This document shows positions 9,337-18,225 of a stretch of 64,000 bases of DNA, piece by piece. The position numbers and the translations under genes are program-made. The stretch covers positions 1,647,001 through 1,711,000 of the forward strand of contig NZ_UGSI01000002.1 of assembly GCF_900454495.1 (NCBI RefSeq), given 5' to 3'. Source of the stretch: Paenibacillus macerans (GTDB lineage Bacteria > Bacillota > Bacilli > Paenibacillales > Paenibacillaceae). How positions within the stretch are numbered: the stretch's first letter is position 1; each line of letters begins with the position of its first letter. The notes beneath the pieces were generated by a model that searched no databases, was not told the DNA's origin, and saw only the letters and a program-made list of their open reading frames with translations.

Positions 9337-9612
9337 ATTTAATTTATAACTCAACTTTCGTAGATCAACACTTGTTGTCCGGAGACTTTGCACAATTATC
9401 CCTTTTAATCAGGCAGCAGAGAGAAAGACAAGCTTGGGAGAAGAAAATACTTAGTGGAGTAGCAGATAGGTTCGAGATAATTTAAACGGGCTTAGGAAAG
9501 GAATCAGGTTTAGGGAAGATGAAACAGACAGGACAAGAGATCAAAACAAGAGATCAAGGACCCATTAAGTTGATCTGCATCAAACTCCCTCCCCATCGTT
9601 TCAGCGTCTCGA

Positions 9613-10527
9613 TCAAGCCGCAGCCGCAAGGGGCTGGTTCGGTTGGCGCGCGATCAGCCGGCGGTAAGGAATCGCCGGTATCGCCACACACATGCGCAGC
9701 AACTTCTGCCGCATCGTTTCTGCCGCTCCGGGCCGTCCTCCTTGCAGGCGCAACCGGCGGCGTCCGGTGTATTCGTTTAGGTACGCCTGCAGATGCTTCA
9801 GCCCCAAGGCTCCATACGTACTCTTCAGCGATTCCCACGCCTCTCTCACCACTCTCCGCAAGGGCGCATACAGCCGAAAGGCCTGAGGGAACAACTGCAC
9901 CTCCGATGTACAGACATCCACATGCCCATTGATAAACGTGTTTAGATCGTGACGGTTTGCCCTTTTTTCGCCTCCCCGCTTATGCGGTACCAGGCGGATT
10001 TTGACCCGCTCCGGCTCGCCCGAATCCTTGACCGTGCAGCCCGCTACGACCGCCGAGGCGTACGGATGCGAAACCTGACACCGGGACGGATTACGCCCAT
10101 ACTGATCGCTGTTCACCTTCACGTCTCCGGAGAGCAGCTCCCGGGCATCAAACTCCCCCACGGCATGACGTATTTTGTGCAGCATCGACCAGGCGGTTTT
10201 GTAGGCGACCCGGATCACCTTGCTCAGCCGCAGCGCCGAGATGCCGCCCTCCAGCAGGAATAAATCCAGGGCCTCGAACCACTTGAGCAAGGGCAGATGC
10301 GTTCCTTCAAAAATCGTGCCGACCAAAGGCGATGTTTGATGCTTGCACTTTCCGCACTCGAACAAGGGGATATGCCGGGAGGTCAGACGGCTGCACCGGG
10401 TATGAGCGCATCGCGGGCAGACGAAGCCGCTTGGCCACTTCATCGCGATTAGCGCCTCCATGCAGTCCTGTTCGCTGTTAAAACGGCTGCTGAATGGCTG
10501 AAGTTCCGTTCCCGTATTGACTTCCAT
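9613..10527 (-). CDS. IS1595-family-like transposase, copy 1
   Basis: Transposase of 304 residues. An N-terminal zinc ribbon (CPRCAHTRC ... CGKCKHQT, residues about 38-64) is followed by the IS1595-type helical segment (LLKWFEALDLFL) and an RNase H-like domain. Where standard family members have Asp-Glu-Thr/Ser-Tyr, this one reads VNSDQYG, so the first catalytic Asp is shifted or atypical. The end keeps the family-like GLKHLQAYLNEY block. The start ATG follows GGAGGCGAG. The promoter upstream is consensus and carries two LexA-like boxes. It is close in sequence to copy 2. Activity is unproven. Confidence 0.82.
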   Translation of the reverse strand: MEVNTGTELQPFSSRFNSEQDCMEALIAMKWPSGFVCPRCAHTRCSRLTSRHIPLFECGKCKHQTSPLVGTIFEGTHLPLLKWFEALDLFLLEGGISALRLSKVIRVAYKTAWSMLHKIRHAVGEFDARELLSGDVKVNSDQYGRNPSRCQVSHPYASAVVAGCTVKDSGEPERVKIRLVPHKRGGEKRANRHDLNTFINGHVDVCTSEVQLFPQAFRLYAPLRRVVREAWESLKSTYGALGLKHLQAYLNEYTGRRRLRLQGGRPGAAETMRQKLLRMCVAIPAIPYRRLIARQPNQPLAAAA

Positions 10528-10555
10528 ATTCGCTCGCCTCCGAATTAAAAATATA

Positions 10556-10607
10556 CGAACATAGGTTCCATTTATTTCATTATACCAAACGTATGTTCCC
10601 TTATCAA
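10556..10607 (-). promoter_or_regulatory. Sigma-A promoter with two LexA-like boxes, IS copy 1
   Basis: On the minus strand, TTGATA (10602-10607) and TATAAT (10579-10584) are separated by exactly 17 bp. One box, CAAACGTATGTTCC (10586-10599), lies in the spacer, and a second, CGAACATAGGTTCC (10556-10569), lies just downstream of the -10. Each matches the Bacillus LexA/DinR box CGAACRNRYGTTYC at 13 of 14 positions. The layout is that of a promoter blocked by LexA and opened by DNA damage. This is inferred from sequence only. Confidence 0.7.
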
Positions 10608-11005
10608 GCCGAAAATCTCACCTGAACCGCCTCATTTTTTCCTCATCTTTTTTGTTTTTTTCTTCTCACTTTTTTTGGAACCCTTGTTCTAGCCTCCGTC
10701 CCCTGTTCCCTGAAAGAAAGGGATAATCGTGCAAAGGTAGGCAGCAGGCAGCAGGCAGCAGGTAGGAACATTAAGACACGAACCCGGTAAAGTCCAACGC
10801 ACGTTCCTTATAGCGGCTTGTTTTATTTGCTATGCGACGAAGTTGGCGCACTCGATTGGCTGGTTGCCTTACAACAGTTGCTTGATTGATCAACGAAGCA
10901 GCCCCAAAAGCCGGGAAGACACTGTTTGCCTCCGATTCAGCGTCAACTCCGGCAATGGATTGCGGCGGCTTTTTTCAACTACATAAGGCTCGCGAATTCT
11001 CCGCA

Positions 11006-11566
11006 TCAACGCTCGTCATCAAGCGTGTCCTCGCCGTGCTCCCGTTCGGCCTGCTTGCGGTGGGCGATCCGGCTGCTGGCTGAAGCGGCGATGGCGCCGA
11101 CGATGTCGTCCAGAAATGTGTTTATCGGCCCGAGGGTTTTATCGTTCAGCTTTTCCAAAATGCCCGGCTTCAGCTTGTCCACATAACCGTAATTGGTAAA
11201 TCCGATGCTGCCGTATACGTTAACGATCGAAAAAGCCAAAATTTCATCGACGCCGTACAAACTTTCGTCGTTCGCGATCATCTCCTGAAGTTCGGGGATA
11301 AGCAGCCCCTGTTCCGCCAGGACATCAAGCTGAATGCCGGTTAATACCGCGTTTTGCACTTCCCTTTTGGTCAGCACCTGCTCCACGTTGTGTACGCATT
11401 CTTCCATCGTCAGGTTCGGATAATATTTCTGCTGCAGGAACATCACGAGTTCCGCGATTTGTTCGGTCGTAACGCCCCGTTTGTGCAGCCATGCCTTGGT
11501 GGCGTCGGCGACTTTTTTGCTGTTCAGGCTATAAGGCGCTTTTTGTTTTGGTTGTTCCATCCCCAT
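11006..11566 (-). CDS. Phosphatidylglycerophosphatase A-family protein
   Basis: Member of the PgpA/YutG family, which dephosphorylates phosphatidylglycerophosphate in phospholipid synthesis. Length is 186 residues from ATG 11566, chosen because GCGAGGG lies 8 nt upstream; longer upstream reading lacks such a site. The family block around YGVDEILAFSIVNVYGSIGFTNYGY and the C-terminal TFLDDIVGAIAA with conserved Asp residues are visible. There is an N-terminal helical region of about 60 residues ahead of it. The C-terminus is charged and soluble; no clear membrane helix is present. It is divergent from gerM. Confidence 0.7.
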   Translation of the reverse strand: MGMEQPKQKAPYSLNSKKVADATKAWLHKRGVTTEQIAELVMFLQQKYYPNLTMEECVHNVEQVLTKREVQNAVLTGIQLDVLAEQGLLIPELQEMIANDESLYGVDEILAFSIVNVYGSIGFTNYGYVDKLKPGILEKLNDKTLGPINTFLDDIVGAIAASASSRIAHRKQAEREHGEDTLDDER

Positions 11567-11714
11567 ATAATATCCCTCGCTATCTGGTTCTTCTTGGCAC
11601 AGATATGAAGCAGTTTGTCCACTTCCCGGAAAAATATAGTTATTTTTCAAAGAAGGGCTCGTATATATAGTAATACAAACCTAAGAAAAATGTTAGGGAG
11701 GAGCCAATAAGACG

Positions 11715-12788
11715 ATGAATAGGAACCGCCGTTTTCGGAACACGGCCGCCGTCAGCGTATTAGCGTTCCCGCTGCTGCTGTCGGGATGCAGTCTGTTCGG
11801 AGCCAGCTCATCCGCACAAATCGATCCGCCGCCCGCGGACGTGGAGGCGCAAATGCTGGAGTCGATCGGCGCCGAGAAGGCAAGCTCGGAGCAGACAAGC
11901 TTCATGACGGAGAAGGAGCTTTCGACGGTTTATTTGGAGAACGAGCACGGCCTGATTGCCCCGGTGGCGCTGCATTTGCCGGAAGGCGACGCATCCTTGA
12001 GACTGAACCGGATGCTGGAAACGATCGTACAGGAAGGGCCGTACGACAGCCTGATTCCGGCTGGTTTTGCCGGGGTGCTTCCGGCGGGGACCGAGGTCAA
12101 AGCCGTGACCGTCAAGCAAGACGAAAAGCTGGCTGTCGTCGAATTCAACGGGGCGTTTGCCGATTATGCGAAGGAGGATGAACGGAAAATCCTCGAAGCT
12201 TTGACCTGGACGTTAACCGAAACTCCCGGCGTCGAGAAGGTCCAGCTCTGGGTGGACGGGGAAAAGCTGAACGAAATGCCGGTCGGCGGCACACCGCTGG
12301 ATCGCCCGCTCAGCCGCAGCATCGGCATCAATTTGCAGCTGAACGACGGCTCCAGCTTGTCGCAATCGAGCCCGGTGGTCGTGTATTTTTCCGCGGCGAC
12401 GCCGGACGGGGTGCAGTATTTTGTGCCGGTCACACGTTTTGTTCCCGCCGGGAACGACCCGGTGAAGGCGGCGCTTGGCGAACTGCTCCAAGGTCCGCAG
12501 CGGGGCGATGGCCTGGAAAGAGTCGTGACGGACAATACCAAACTGGAAAGCGTGGAAAAATCCCAGGATGGAGTCGTGACGATATCGCTGCAGGACGATA
12601 TGTTTGAAGCCGGCGAGAAGCTTCCGGCGCAGATGATGCAGTCGCTCGTGCTGACCGTGGCGCAAAACGCCGAGGACAGCAAAGTGCGCATTTGGGTCAA
12701 CGGGCAAAAGGAAGTCGTTGGCATGGACAACCAAAAATACAGCGAACCCGTCATGCGGCCCGAAACGATTAACGCCATTCCGCTGTAG
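11715..12788 (+). CDS. gerM: GerM-like sporulation lipoprotein
   Basis: Spore-formation and germination protein GerM, an exported lipoprotein made in the mother cell of Bacillus. The 357-residue protein has a lipoprotein signal with lipobox LLSGC, then two GerMN domains (about residues 70-180 and 205-340), as in B. subtilis GerM of similar size. The order gerM-rph-ysnA is the same as in B. subtilis, which supports the name. GGGAGGAG lies about 12 nt before the ATG. A strong terminator follows, separating it from rph. Confidence 0.88.
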   Translation: MNRNRRFRNTAAVSVLAFPLLLSGCSLFGASSSAQIDPPPADVEAQMLESIGAEKASSEQTSFMTEKELSTVYLENEHGLIAPVALHLPEGDASLRLNRMLETIVQEGPYDSLIPAGFAGVLPAGTEVKAVTVKQDEKLAVVEFNGAFADYAKEDERKILEALTWTLTETPGVEKVQLWVDGEKLNEMPVGGTPLDRPLSRSIGINLQLNDGSSLSQSSPVVVYFSAATPDGVQYFVPVTRFVPAGNDPVKAALGELLQGPQRGDGLERVVTDNTKLESVEKSQDGVVTISLQDDMFEAGEKLPAQMMQSLVLTVAQNAEDSKVRIWVNGQKEVVGMDNQKYSEPVMRPETINAIPL

Positions 12789-12822
12789 ACTCCAGCCTGA
12801 TTTGAGGATGAAAACATGAACG

Positions 12823-12849
12823 AAAAACCCTGCGGCGCAGGGTTTTTTT
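12823..12849 (+). terminator. Terminator of gerM
   Basis: ACCCTGC-GGC-GCAGGGT with A and T tracts on its two sides forms a symmetrical strong hairpin 35 bp after gerM. Confidence 0.88.
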
Positions 12850-12967
12850 ATATGGCGAAAGGCATGCGCGGACCACGTCCGGAGGAATGGAATGATGCTT
12901 TTATGACCACACTTTGGTAGAATAGGAAAAGCATATGGACAGCAAGAAAATGTAGGAGGCCATCAGA

Positions 12968-13726
12968 ATGAGAAGTAACGGACGTGAAGCGAACGAGCGC
13001 CGCCCGATGAAGTTGACCGTAAACGTCAACAAATATGCGGAGGGCTCCGTATATATTGAGGTCGGCGACACGAAAGTGATGTGTACGGCGACCGTGGAAG
13101 AGAAAGTGCCGATGTTTATGAAGGGGCAAGGCAAAGGCTGGGTGACGGCCGAATATTCGATGCTCCCCCGGGCGACCCAGACCCGGAATCAGCGTGAATC
13201 GGCAAGGGGAAAGCTGAGCGGACGGACGATGGAGATCCAGCGCCTGATCGGGCGCTCGCTCCGTTCAGTTGTCGATTTGCAGGCGCTGGGCGAGCGCTCC
13301 GTCACGATTGACTGCGACGTGATTCAGGCGGACGGAGGGACGCGGACGACGTCGATTACCGGGGCTTTCGTAGCGATGGCGCTGGCGATGCACAAGATCG
13401 TCCAAAAGCATGCGCTGCCGGTCTTTCCGATCACCGACTATATCGCTTCCGTCAGCGTAGGCATCGTCGGGCAGGAGACGCTTCTTGACCTGAATTATGA
13501 CGAGGATTCCAAGGCGATGGTCGACATGAACGTCGTAATGACGGGCCGCGGCCAATTTGTCGAGGTGCAGGGGACCGGGGAAGAAAACCCGTTCTCCCGG
13601 GAGGACCTGGACCGGATGCTGGCGCTGGCCGAAAAAGGAATCCGGGAGATGATCGAGCAGCAGCGCGAAGCGCTTGGCCCCGTCGCCCTGCACATTCAAA
13701 GCGGCCAGCCTGGATCGGCGGTGTAA
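12968..13726 (+). CDS. rph: Ribonuclease PH
   Basis: Phosphate-dependent 3'-5' exoribonuclease that trims tRNA 3' ends. The 252-residue length is normal. Family blocks visible are YAEGSVYIEVGDTKV near the N-terminus, SARGKLSGRTMEIQRLIGRSLR (phosphate-binding and hexamer contacts), TIDCDVIQADGGTRT and DLNYDEDS near residue 175. The ATG follows AGGAGG. It is 3 bp upstream of the ysnA homologue, so the two form an operon. Confidence 0.95.
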   Translation: MRSNGREANERRPMKLTVNVNKYAEGSVYIEVGDTKVMCTATVEEKVPMFMKGQGKGWVTAEYSMLPRATQTRNQRESARGKLSGRTMEIQRLIGRSLRSVVDLQALGERSVTIDCDVIQADGGTRTTSITGAFVAMALAMHKIVQKHALPVFPITDYIASVSVGIVGQETLLDLNYDEDSKAMVDMNVVMTGRGQFVEVQGTGEENPFSREDLDRMLALAEKGIREMIEQQREALGPVALHIQSGQPGSAV

Positions 13727-13729
13727 ACG

Positions 13730-14350
13730 ATGATTGAAGGACCGGTTATCGTCGTGGCCACGCGGAATCCGGGCAAGGTCCGGGAATTCGCCCATGCTTT
13801 GGAGGCCTTGAACAAGCAGGTGCGGAGCCTGGCCGATTACCCGGATATTCCGGAAATCGTCGAGGATGGCGAGACGTTTGCCGAAAATGCCCGCAAGAAG
13901 GCCAAAACGGTGGGCGATCACCTGGGACGTCCGGTGCTGGCGGACGACTCGGGGTTATGCGTTGACCGGCTGGGCGGGGCGCCGGGCGTTTATTCGGCCC
14001 GTTATGCCGGCGAGCGCGCTTCCGACGAGGACAACAACGAAAAGCTGCTGGCGGAGCTGGAGAAGGAGCGGCTCGGGGAAGATACCGAGCAGCCGCTGCT
14101 CAGTCCGGCGCGGTTCGTCTGCCATCTGGCGCTGTACGACCCGGCCACCGGGCGGTTCGTGGAGGCCTCCGGCGAAGCGGAGGGCTGGATCACGTCCGAG
14201 CCGGCCGGAGGCGGCGGGTTCGGGTACGATCCGCTGTTTTACCTGCCCGCCTACGAGAAGACGTTCGCGGAGCTCAGCCTGGAGGAGAAGCAGGCCGTCA
14301 GCCACCGCGGCGCTGCGCTGCGCAACCTGGCGGCCAAGCTGGTCCCGTGA
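13730..14350 (+). CDS. ysnA: RdgB/HAM1-family nucleoside-triphosphate pyrophosphatase
   Basis: House-cleaning enzyme that hydrolyses ITP, dITP and XTP to the monophosphate, keeping damaged purines out of DNA and RNA. The 206-residue protein starts with the family signature VATRNPGKVREF; VLADDSGLCVDRLGGAPGVYSARYAG holds the catalytic Asp region, and GGGFGYDPLFY and SHRGAAL complete the set. It follows rph by 3 bp, the same pairing as in B. subtilis. A terminator lies directly behind it. Confidence 0.94.
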   Translation: MIEGPVIVVATRNPGKVREFAHALEALNKQVRSLADYPDIPEIVEDGETFAENARKKAKTVGDHLGRPVLADDSGLCVDRLGGAPGVYSARYAGERASDEDNNEKLLAELEKERLGEDTEQPLLSPARFVCHLALYDPATGRFVEASGEAEGWITSEPAGGGGFGYDPLFYLPAYEKTFAELSLEEKQAVSHRGAALRNLAAKLVP

Positions 14351-14364
14351 GCGGCAGATGTTTT

Positions 14365-14405
14365 AGAAGCACAGTAATCGGGTAAACCGGTGCTGTGCTT
14401 CTTTT
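14365..14405 (+). terminator. Terminator of the rph-ysnA operon
   Basis: AGAAGCACAG (14365-14374) pairs with CTGTGCTTCT, with an inner CGG/CCG helix, followed by five T. Confidence 0.9.
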
Positions 14406-14406
14406 T

Positions 14407-14749
14407 CATATGAACATGAGGGGACAATACGGCTAGGGTTGTTGTATAAAATTGCCTCTGAGCAAAGCGCGTTTTCATCAAAAAACGCATCCGGGAGATC
14501 GCCGGGGGCGCCGTGGTTGTTGGCCGGGGACTTTAACGTTACGGATGCGCTTGTGGCGGCTGAACTGAAGGTCCTCCGGCAGTTCAACGGGAAAGCCGCG
14601 GCAAAAGATCCGACCAGGGCTGAAGAAATAACAATATAGTTGAGATTTTTATGTAAAATATTTAAGGTTAGGATAACGGAACTTTTTGGCACAAATCAAC
14701 GAGTCTAATGGCGCAAGGCAGGGTGTGACAACGTAAGGAGCGAGGAGCA
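14407..14749 (+). other. Gene-free interval with a possible EEP-domain remnant
   Basis: No complete gene is visible. A short open frame (14439-14639, TTG start) encodes 66 residues including PWLLAGDFNV, which resembles the GDFN motif of endonuclease/exonuclease/phosphatase enzymes. The rest of such a domain is absent, and no convincing ribosome site precedes it. It may be a fragment of a lost gene or chance. Confidence 0.2.
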
Positions 14750-15715
14750 TTGGTAAGCATTAAGGATATCGCGAAAAAAGCCGGGGTTTCCATATCAACC
14801 GTGTCATACGCCCTAAACGGCAGCAGCAAGGTGACGGATGAGACCCGCTCGAAAATTTTGGCGGTTGCCAAGGAACTGAATTATGTGCCGAATGCGGCGG
14901 CGAGAACGTTAAAGAAGCGGGAGTCCGGAATTTTGGGCGTGTTTTTAACGGATTTCAAGGGGGATGTTTACGGCGACCTGCTGGACGGAATGAAAGAGGT
15001 ATGCAACGGCCGGGGTTACGATCTGATCGTATGCAGCGGCAAAAGGGCGCACCGGATGCTTCCCGAGCGGATGATCGACGGGGCCGTTATTTTGGACCAG
15101 ACGTTTAAAAATGAAGAGCTGCTCAAGTATGCGGACCGCAACCATAAAATCGTCGTGCTCGACCGGGAGCTGGACCATCCCAACATCAATCAGGTGCTGC
15201 TGGACAACAAAGCGGGCGCCGCGTTGGCTGCCGAATATTTGCTGGAGCAAGGGCACCGGAAGATATATGTGGTGTCCGGTCCGGAGGGTTCGTTCGACTC
15301 GACTCAGCGGATGAAGGCGGTTAAAATGGTGGCGGACCGCGCCCGGGAAGCGGAATGGATCGAAATCGCCGGCGATTTCAAAAAAAGCGGCGGGGAGCGG
15401 GCCGCCGAGCAGGTGATCCGGGAATACTCCGGACCGGCGGCCGTTTTTTGCCTGAACGACGAAATGGCGATCGGCTTCTGGAACCGTTTGGAGGGAACCG
15501 GCTACCGGATCGGCGAGCATATTCATCTGATCGGCTTCGACAATATCGAGCTGACGAACTATATGCAGCCGCGCCTGGCCACGATCAATTACTCGAAACG
15601 CAAATGGGGGGCGCTCGCCGCCGAGCAGTTAATCAAAATTTTGGCGGGTGAGCAGGTTGAACACGAACGGATTTACGTTACTTTGATCAAAGGCGAATCC
15701 GTGGGAAAAATTTGA
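14750..15715 (+). CDS. LacI-family transcriptional regulator
   Basis: Sugar-responsive repressor type, 321 residues. The N-terminal helix-turn-helix VSIKDIAKKAGVSISTVSYALNG is typical, followed by the hinge helix NAAARTLKKR and a periplasmic-binding-protein-like effector domain (about residues 60-320). The TTG start is supported by GCGAGGAG 5 nt upstream. No sugar transport or catabolic gene is adjacent: its neighbours are convergent asnB and an empty interval, so its targets are elsewhere or unknown. Confidence 0.9.
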   Translation: MVSIKDIAKKAGVSISTVSYALNGSSKVTDETRSKILAVAKELNYVPNAAARTLKKRESGILGVFLTDFKGDVYGDLLDGMKEVCNGRGYDLIVCSGKRAHRMLPERMIDGAVILDQTFKNEELLKYADRNHKIVVLDRELDHPNINQVLLDNKAGAALAAEYLLEQGHRKIYVVSGPEGSFDSTQRMKAVKMVADRAREAEWIEIAGDFKKSGGERAAEQVIREYSGPAAVFCLNDEMAIGFWNRLEGTGYRIGEHIHLIGFDNIELTNYMQPRLATINYSKRKWGALAAEQLIKILAGEQVEHERIYVTLIKGESVGKI

Positions 15716-15773
15716 CTTGGCTTGATTTGACGTCCGAGCCCGCTAAACCGGGAAAAACGGATTTTAAGGGAAA

Positions 15774-15819
15774 AAGAACGGGATTCACGGGGAATTGCCC
15801 CCGTGACCCGTTCTTTTTT
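15774..15819. terminator. Bidirectional terminator between lacI-type gene and asnB
   Basis: AAGAACGGG..CACGGGG pairs with CCCCGTG..CCCGTTCTT, a long GC-rich stem with A and T runs on both sides. It can serve the plus-strand regulator gene and the convergent asparagine synthetase gene. Confidence 0.88.
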
Positions 15820-15881
15820 GAGGTTACTGGTCAGTAGTTGTAAAAGGTACACTTATTCATCCGGATATCCAGTCAGTTCCG

Positions 15882-17726
15882 TTAGCGGAACTCGATGCCA
15901 TAAGTTTTTAACCAGTGGTTAACCTGGGACAAATAAGCGAACAGCTGCGGTCCGGACATGAGTTGGCCGAACCACGGCAGGTTCGAGGAAGATTCCTCGG
16001 AAGCGGCGATGGAGCGGATTTTGCCGCTATCGATCAGCGGCAGAATCGGCGATGACGGATCATCCAAAATGGACAGCATTTCGCTGCGGACGGCGGTTAA
16101 ATAGTTCGGATTATGGGTTTTGGGATATGGGCTTTTTTTGCGGTACAGTACGTCTTCCGGCAAAATGCCCTCGAGCGCTTTGCGCAGGATGCCTTTTTCC
16201 CGGCCTCCGGTCGTCTTGATCTCCCAGGGGATATTCCATACGTACTGCACGAGCCGGTGGTCGCAGTAAGGGACGCGAACCTCCAGGCCGGCGGCCATGC
16301 TCATGCGGTCCTTGCGGTCGAGCAGCGTCGGCATGAAGCGGGTGATGTTCAAATAGGACATGATGCGCATGCGGGCCCGCTCCCCGGATTCGCCTTCCAG
16401 CTTCGGGGCTTCGGCCACGGCTTCGCTGTAGCGGTCCGCGATATACTGCTCCGGTTTGATCCACTCGCGGATTTCCGGGGCCAGCAGATCCGCGCGCAGC
16501 CCGGTCGCCACCGACCAGGGGAACGTCCCGGAGTTCAGCAGCTCCTCGCGGTGGAACCAGGGGTAGCCGCCAAATACTTCATCCGCCGCTTCGCCGGAAA
16601 TGGCCACCGTGGCCCCCTTTTTGATTTCCCGGCAAAACAGCAGCAGCGACGCGTCGATATCGGTCATGCCCGGCATGTCGCGGGCGACGGTCGAGTCGGG
16701 CAGGGCGGCGACAAGCTCGGGAGTGTCGAACGTAATCGCGTGATGCTCCGTGCCCAGTTCCTCGACCATCCGCTTGATCCACGGGCCATCCGCGCCCGGC
16801 TGGTAGCTGTGGGCTTTAAAATGTTTGTCGTTATCCACATAGTCGATCGAGTAGGTGTGCACCCGGCCTTGGCCGGTCCGCTTGTAGTAATCGACGGCAA
16901 GCGCGGTCAGCGCGCTGGAATCCAGGCCTCCCGACAGCAGCGTGCAGACCGGCACGTCGGAAATCAGCTGCCGCTCCAGCGTATCCTGCAGCAGCCGGCG
17001 GATGGCGGCGGCCGTCGTTTCCACGTCATCGGTATGAGGCTCCGCCTCCAGCTTCCAGTAGGCGTATTTCCGCAGTCCGGACCGGTTGTAAATCATGACG
17101 TGGCCGGGGCGCAGCTCCTTGAGATCCTTGTAGACGCCATGGCCGGGGGTTCGGGCCGGCCCGATGACGAAAATTTCGGCAAGCCCTTCCGCTCCCACGA
17201 CCGGTCTGACTTTGGGGTGCTGCAAAATGGCTTTAGGTTCGGAGCCGAAAATCAACGTTCCGTCCACCTCGCTGTAGAACAGCGGCTTGACGCCAAGGCG
17301 GTCGCGGGCGAAAAAAACATGCTGTCTAACGCTGTCCCAGACGGCAAAGGCGAAAATGCCGTTAAGCCGGTATACGCAATCCGGCCCCCATTCGATATAC
17401 GATTGCAGCAGCACCTCCGTATCGCAGGTCGTTTGGAACTTGCGGCCCCGCCGCTGCAGCTCGGCCTTTAATTCCGGCGCGTTATAAATCTCCCCGTTGT
17501 ATACGATGGTGAACACCGCGTCTTCTTCATGGATGATCATCGGCTGGGCTCCGTTCTCGGGATCCATGACGCTAAGGCGCCGATGGCCAAAAGCGCAAGG
17601 GCCCGAAATCCAGGTTCCCTGCGCATCGGGGCCCCGTTTTTCCAGACAGGATGTCATGGTCTGTACAAGGTCCGATTCTTTGGTCAAATCCCGGTTCCAT
17701 TCGATAAAGCCGGTTATTCCGCACAT
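15882..17726 (-). CDS. asnB: Asparagine synthetase (glutamine-hydrolysing)
   Basis: Makes asparagine from aspartate, ATP and glutamine. The 614-residue protein starts MCGITGF, so Cys2 becomes the N-terminal glutaminase nucleophile after Met removal. The class II glutaminase domain covers about 1-215. The ATP pyrophosphatase domain follows with the PP-loop LLSGGLDSSAL near residue 265. Length equals that of B. subtilis AsnO (YisO), a sporulation-linked paralogue, so asnO is an alternative name. It is monocistronic. GGAGA-type sequence precedes the ATG. The convergent terminator at 15774 ends it. Confidence 0.93.
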   Translation of the reverse strand: MCGITGFIEWNRDLTKESDLVQTMTSCLEKRGPDAQGTWISGPCAFGHRRLSVMDPENGAQPMIIHEEDAVFTIVYNGEIYNAPELKAELQRRGRKFQTTCDTEVLLQSYIEWGPDCVYRLNGIFAFAVWDSVRQHVFFARDRLGVKPLFYSEVDGTLIFGSEPKAILQHPKVRPVVGAEGLAEIFVIGPARTPGHGVYKDLKELRPGHVMIYNRSGLRKYAYWKLEAEPHTDDVETTAAAIRRLLQDTLERQLISDVPVCTLLSGGLDSSALTALAVDYYKRTGQGRVHTYSIDYVDNDKHFKAHSYQPGADGPWIKRMVEELGTEHHAITFDTPELVAALPDSTVARDMPGMTDIDASLLLFCREIKKGATVAISGEAADEVFGGYPWFHREELLNSGTFPWSVATGLRADLLAPEIREWIKPEQYIADRYSEAVAEAPKLEGESGERARMRIMSYLNITRFMPTLLDRKDRMSMAAGLEVRVPYCDHRLVQYVWNIPWEIKTTGGREKGILRKALEGILPEDVLYRKKSPYPKTHNPNYLTAVRSEMLSILDDPSSPILPLIDSGKIRSIAASEESSSNLPWFGQLMSGPQLFAYLSQVNHWLKTYGIEFR

Positions 17727-17868
17727 TTTTGCAATCTCCTTTCTGCATTGCTTTACGTTCCCCGCTTGCCGACCGGGCGAAAAGTATTAACAAATTATGC
17801 CGAACAAAGGCATAAAATGTCTGTCCATCATGGAAAACTATGACCGTCAAGCAGGAGAAAGGGGAGAT

Positions 17869-18198
17869 ATGGCGTTGGAAAAGAAACGGTACTACGTTTC
17901 CGTGCAGGGTCGTTCGGTGCTCGACGATCCCGGCGCGGCGGCCTATGAATGGGCGGTCGAGGCAACCTCGGAGGAAGCCGATACGTTAAAGCACCTGCTC
18001 GGTCAGCTTGACGAGAAGGAAGAAAGCACTTTTTTGGCCTTCACCTTTCCTTGGCCGGATACGCCGGAAGGCGATGTCAACCAAAGCTATCAAAGCGTTG
18101 TGAGCGGCCTGTTTCGGGAAATTTACCGGCTGGGCACGGCGGAGACCAGGGAGCAGCTGGAGCGGGCGGGGTACCCGGGCAAGCTCTGGCCCATTTAA
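17869..18198 (+). CDS. Unknown protein, 109 residues
   Basis: No family recognised. The start at ATG 17869 is chosen because AGAAAGGGGAG sits directly upstream and the longer frame from 17797 lacks a ribosome site. The protein (MALEKKRYYVSVQG...) has a beta-rich N-terminal half, a central acidic helix with many Glu, and a C-terminal helix ending in PGKLWPI. It has no signal peptide or membrane segment. It is followed after 27 bp by another unknown gene in the same direction, so the two probably form an operon ended by the terminator at 18612. Confidence 0.7.
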   Translation: MALEKKRYYVSVQGRSVLDDPGAAAYEWAVEATSEEADTLKHLLGQLDEKEESTFLAFTFPWPDTPEGDVNQSYQSVVSGLFREIYRLGTAETREQLERAGYPGKLWPI

Positions 18199-18225
18199 AG
18201 CTCCGGGAAAGGAACGATACCGAGC

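Larger units (their letters stand above)
9350..10918 (-). mobile_element. IS1595-like insertion sequence, copy 1
   Basis: Insertion sequence with one transposase gene. The boundaries are inferred by comparison with copy 2 at 30906-32576: shared sequence begins at ATAACTCAACTTTCGTAGA and ends near AAAAGCCG. Inside lies a 20-bp inverted repeat, CTTTGCACAATTATCCCTTT at 9386-9405 and its near-perfect complement at 10717-10736. An imperfect outer pair, CTTTCGTAGATCAA (9355-9368) and TTGATCAACGAAGC (10886-10899), lies closer to the ends. No target duplication could be assigned. Relative to copy 2 the left non-coding part carries deletions. The stretch 10608-10918 otherwise holds no gene. Confidence 0.75.
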
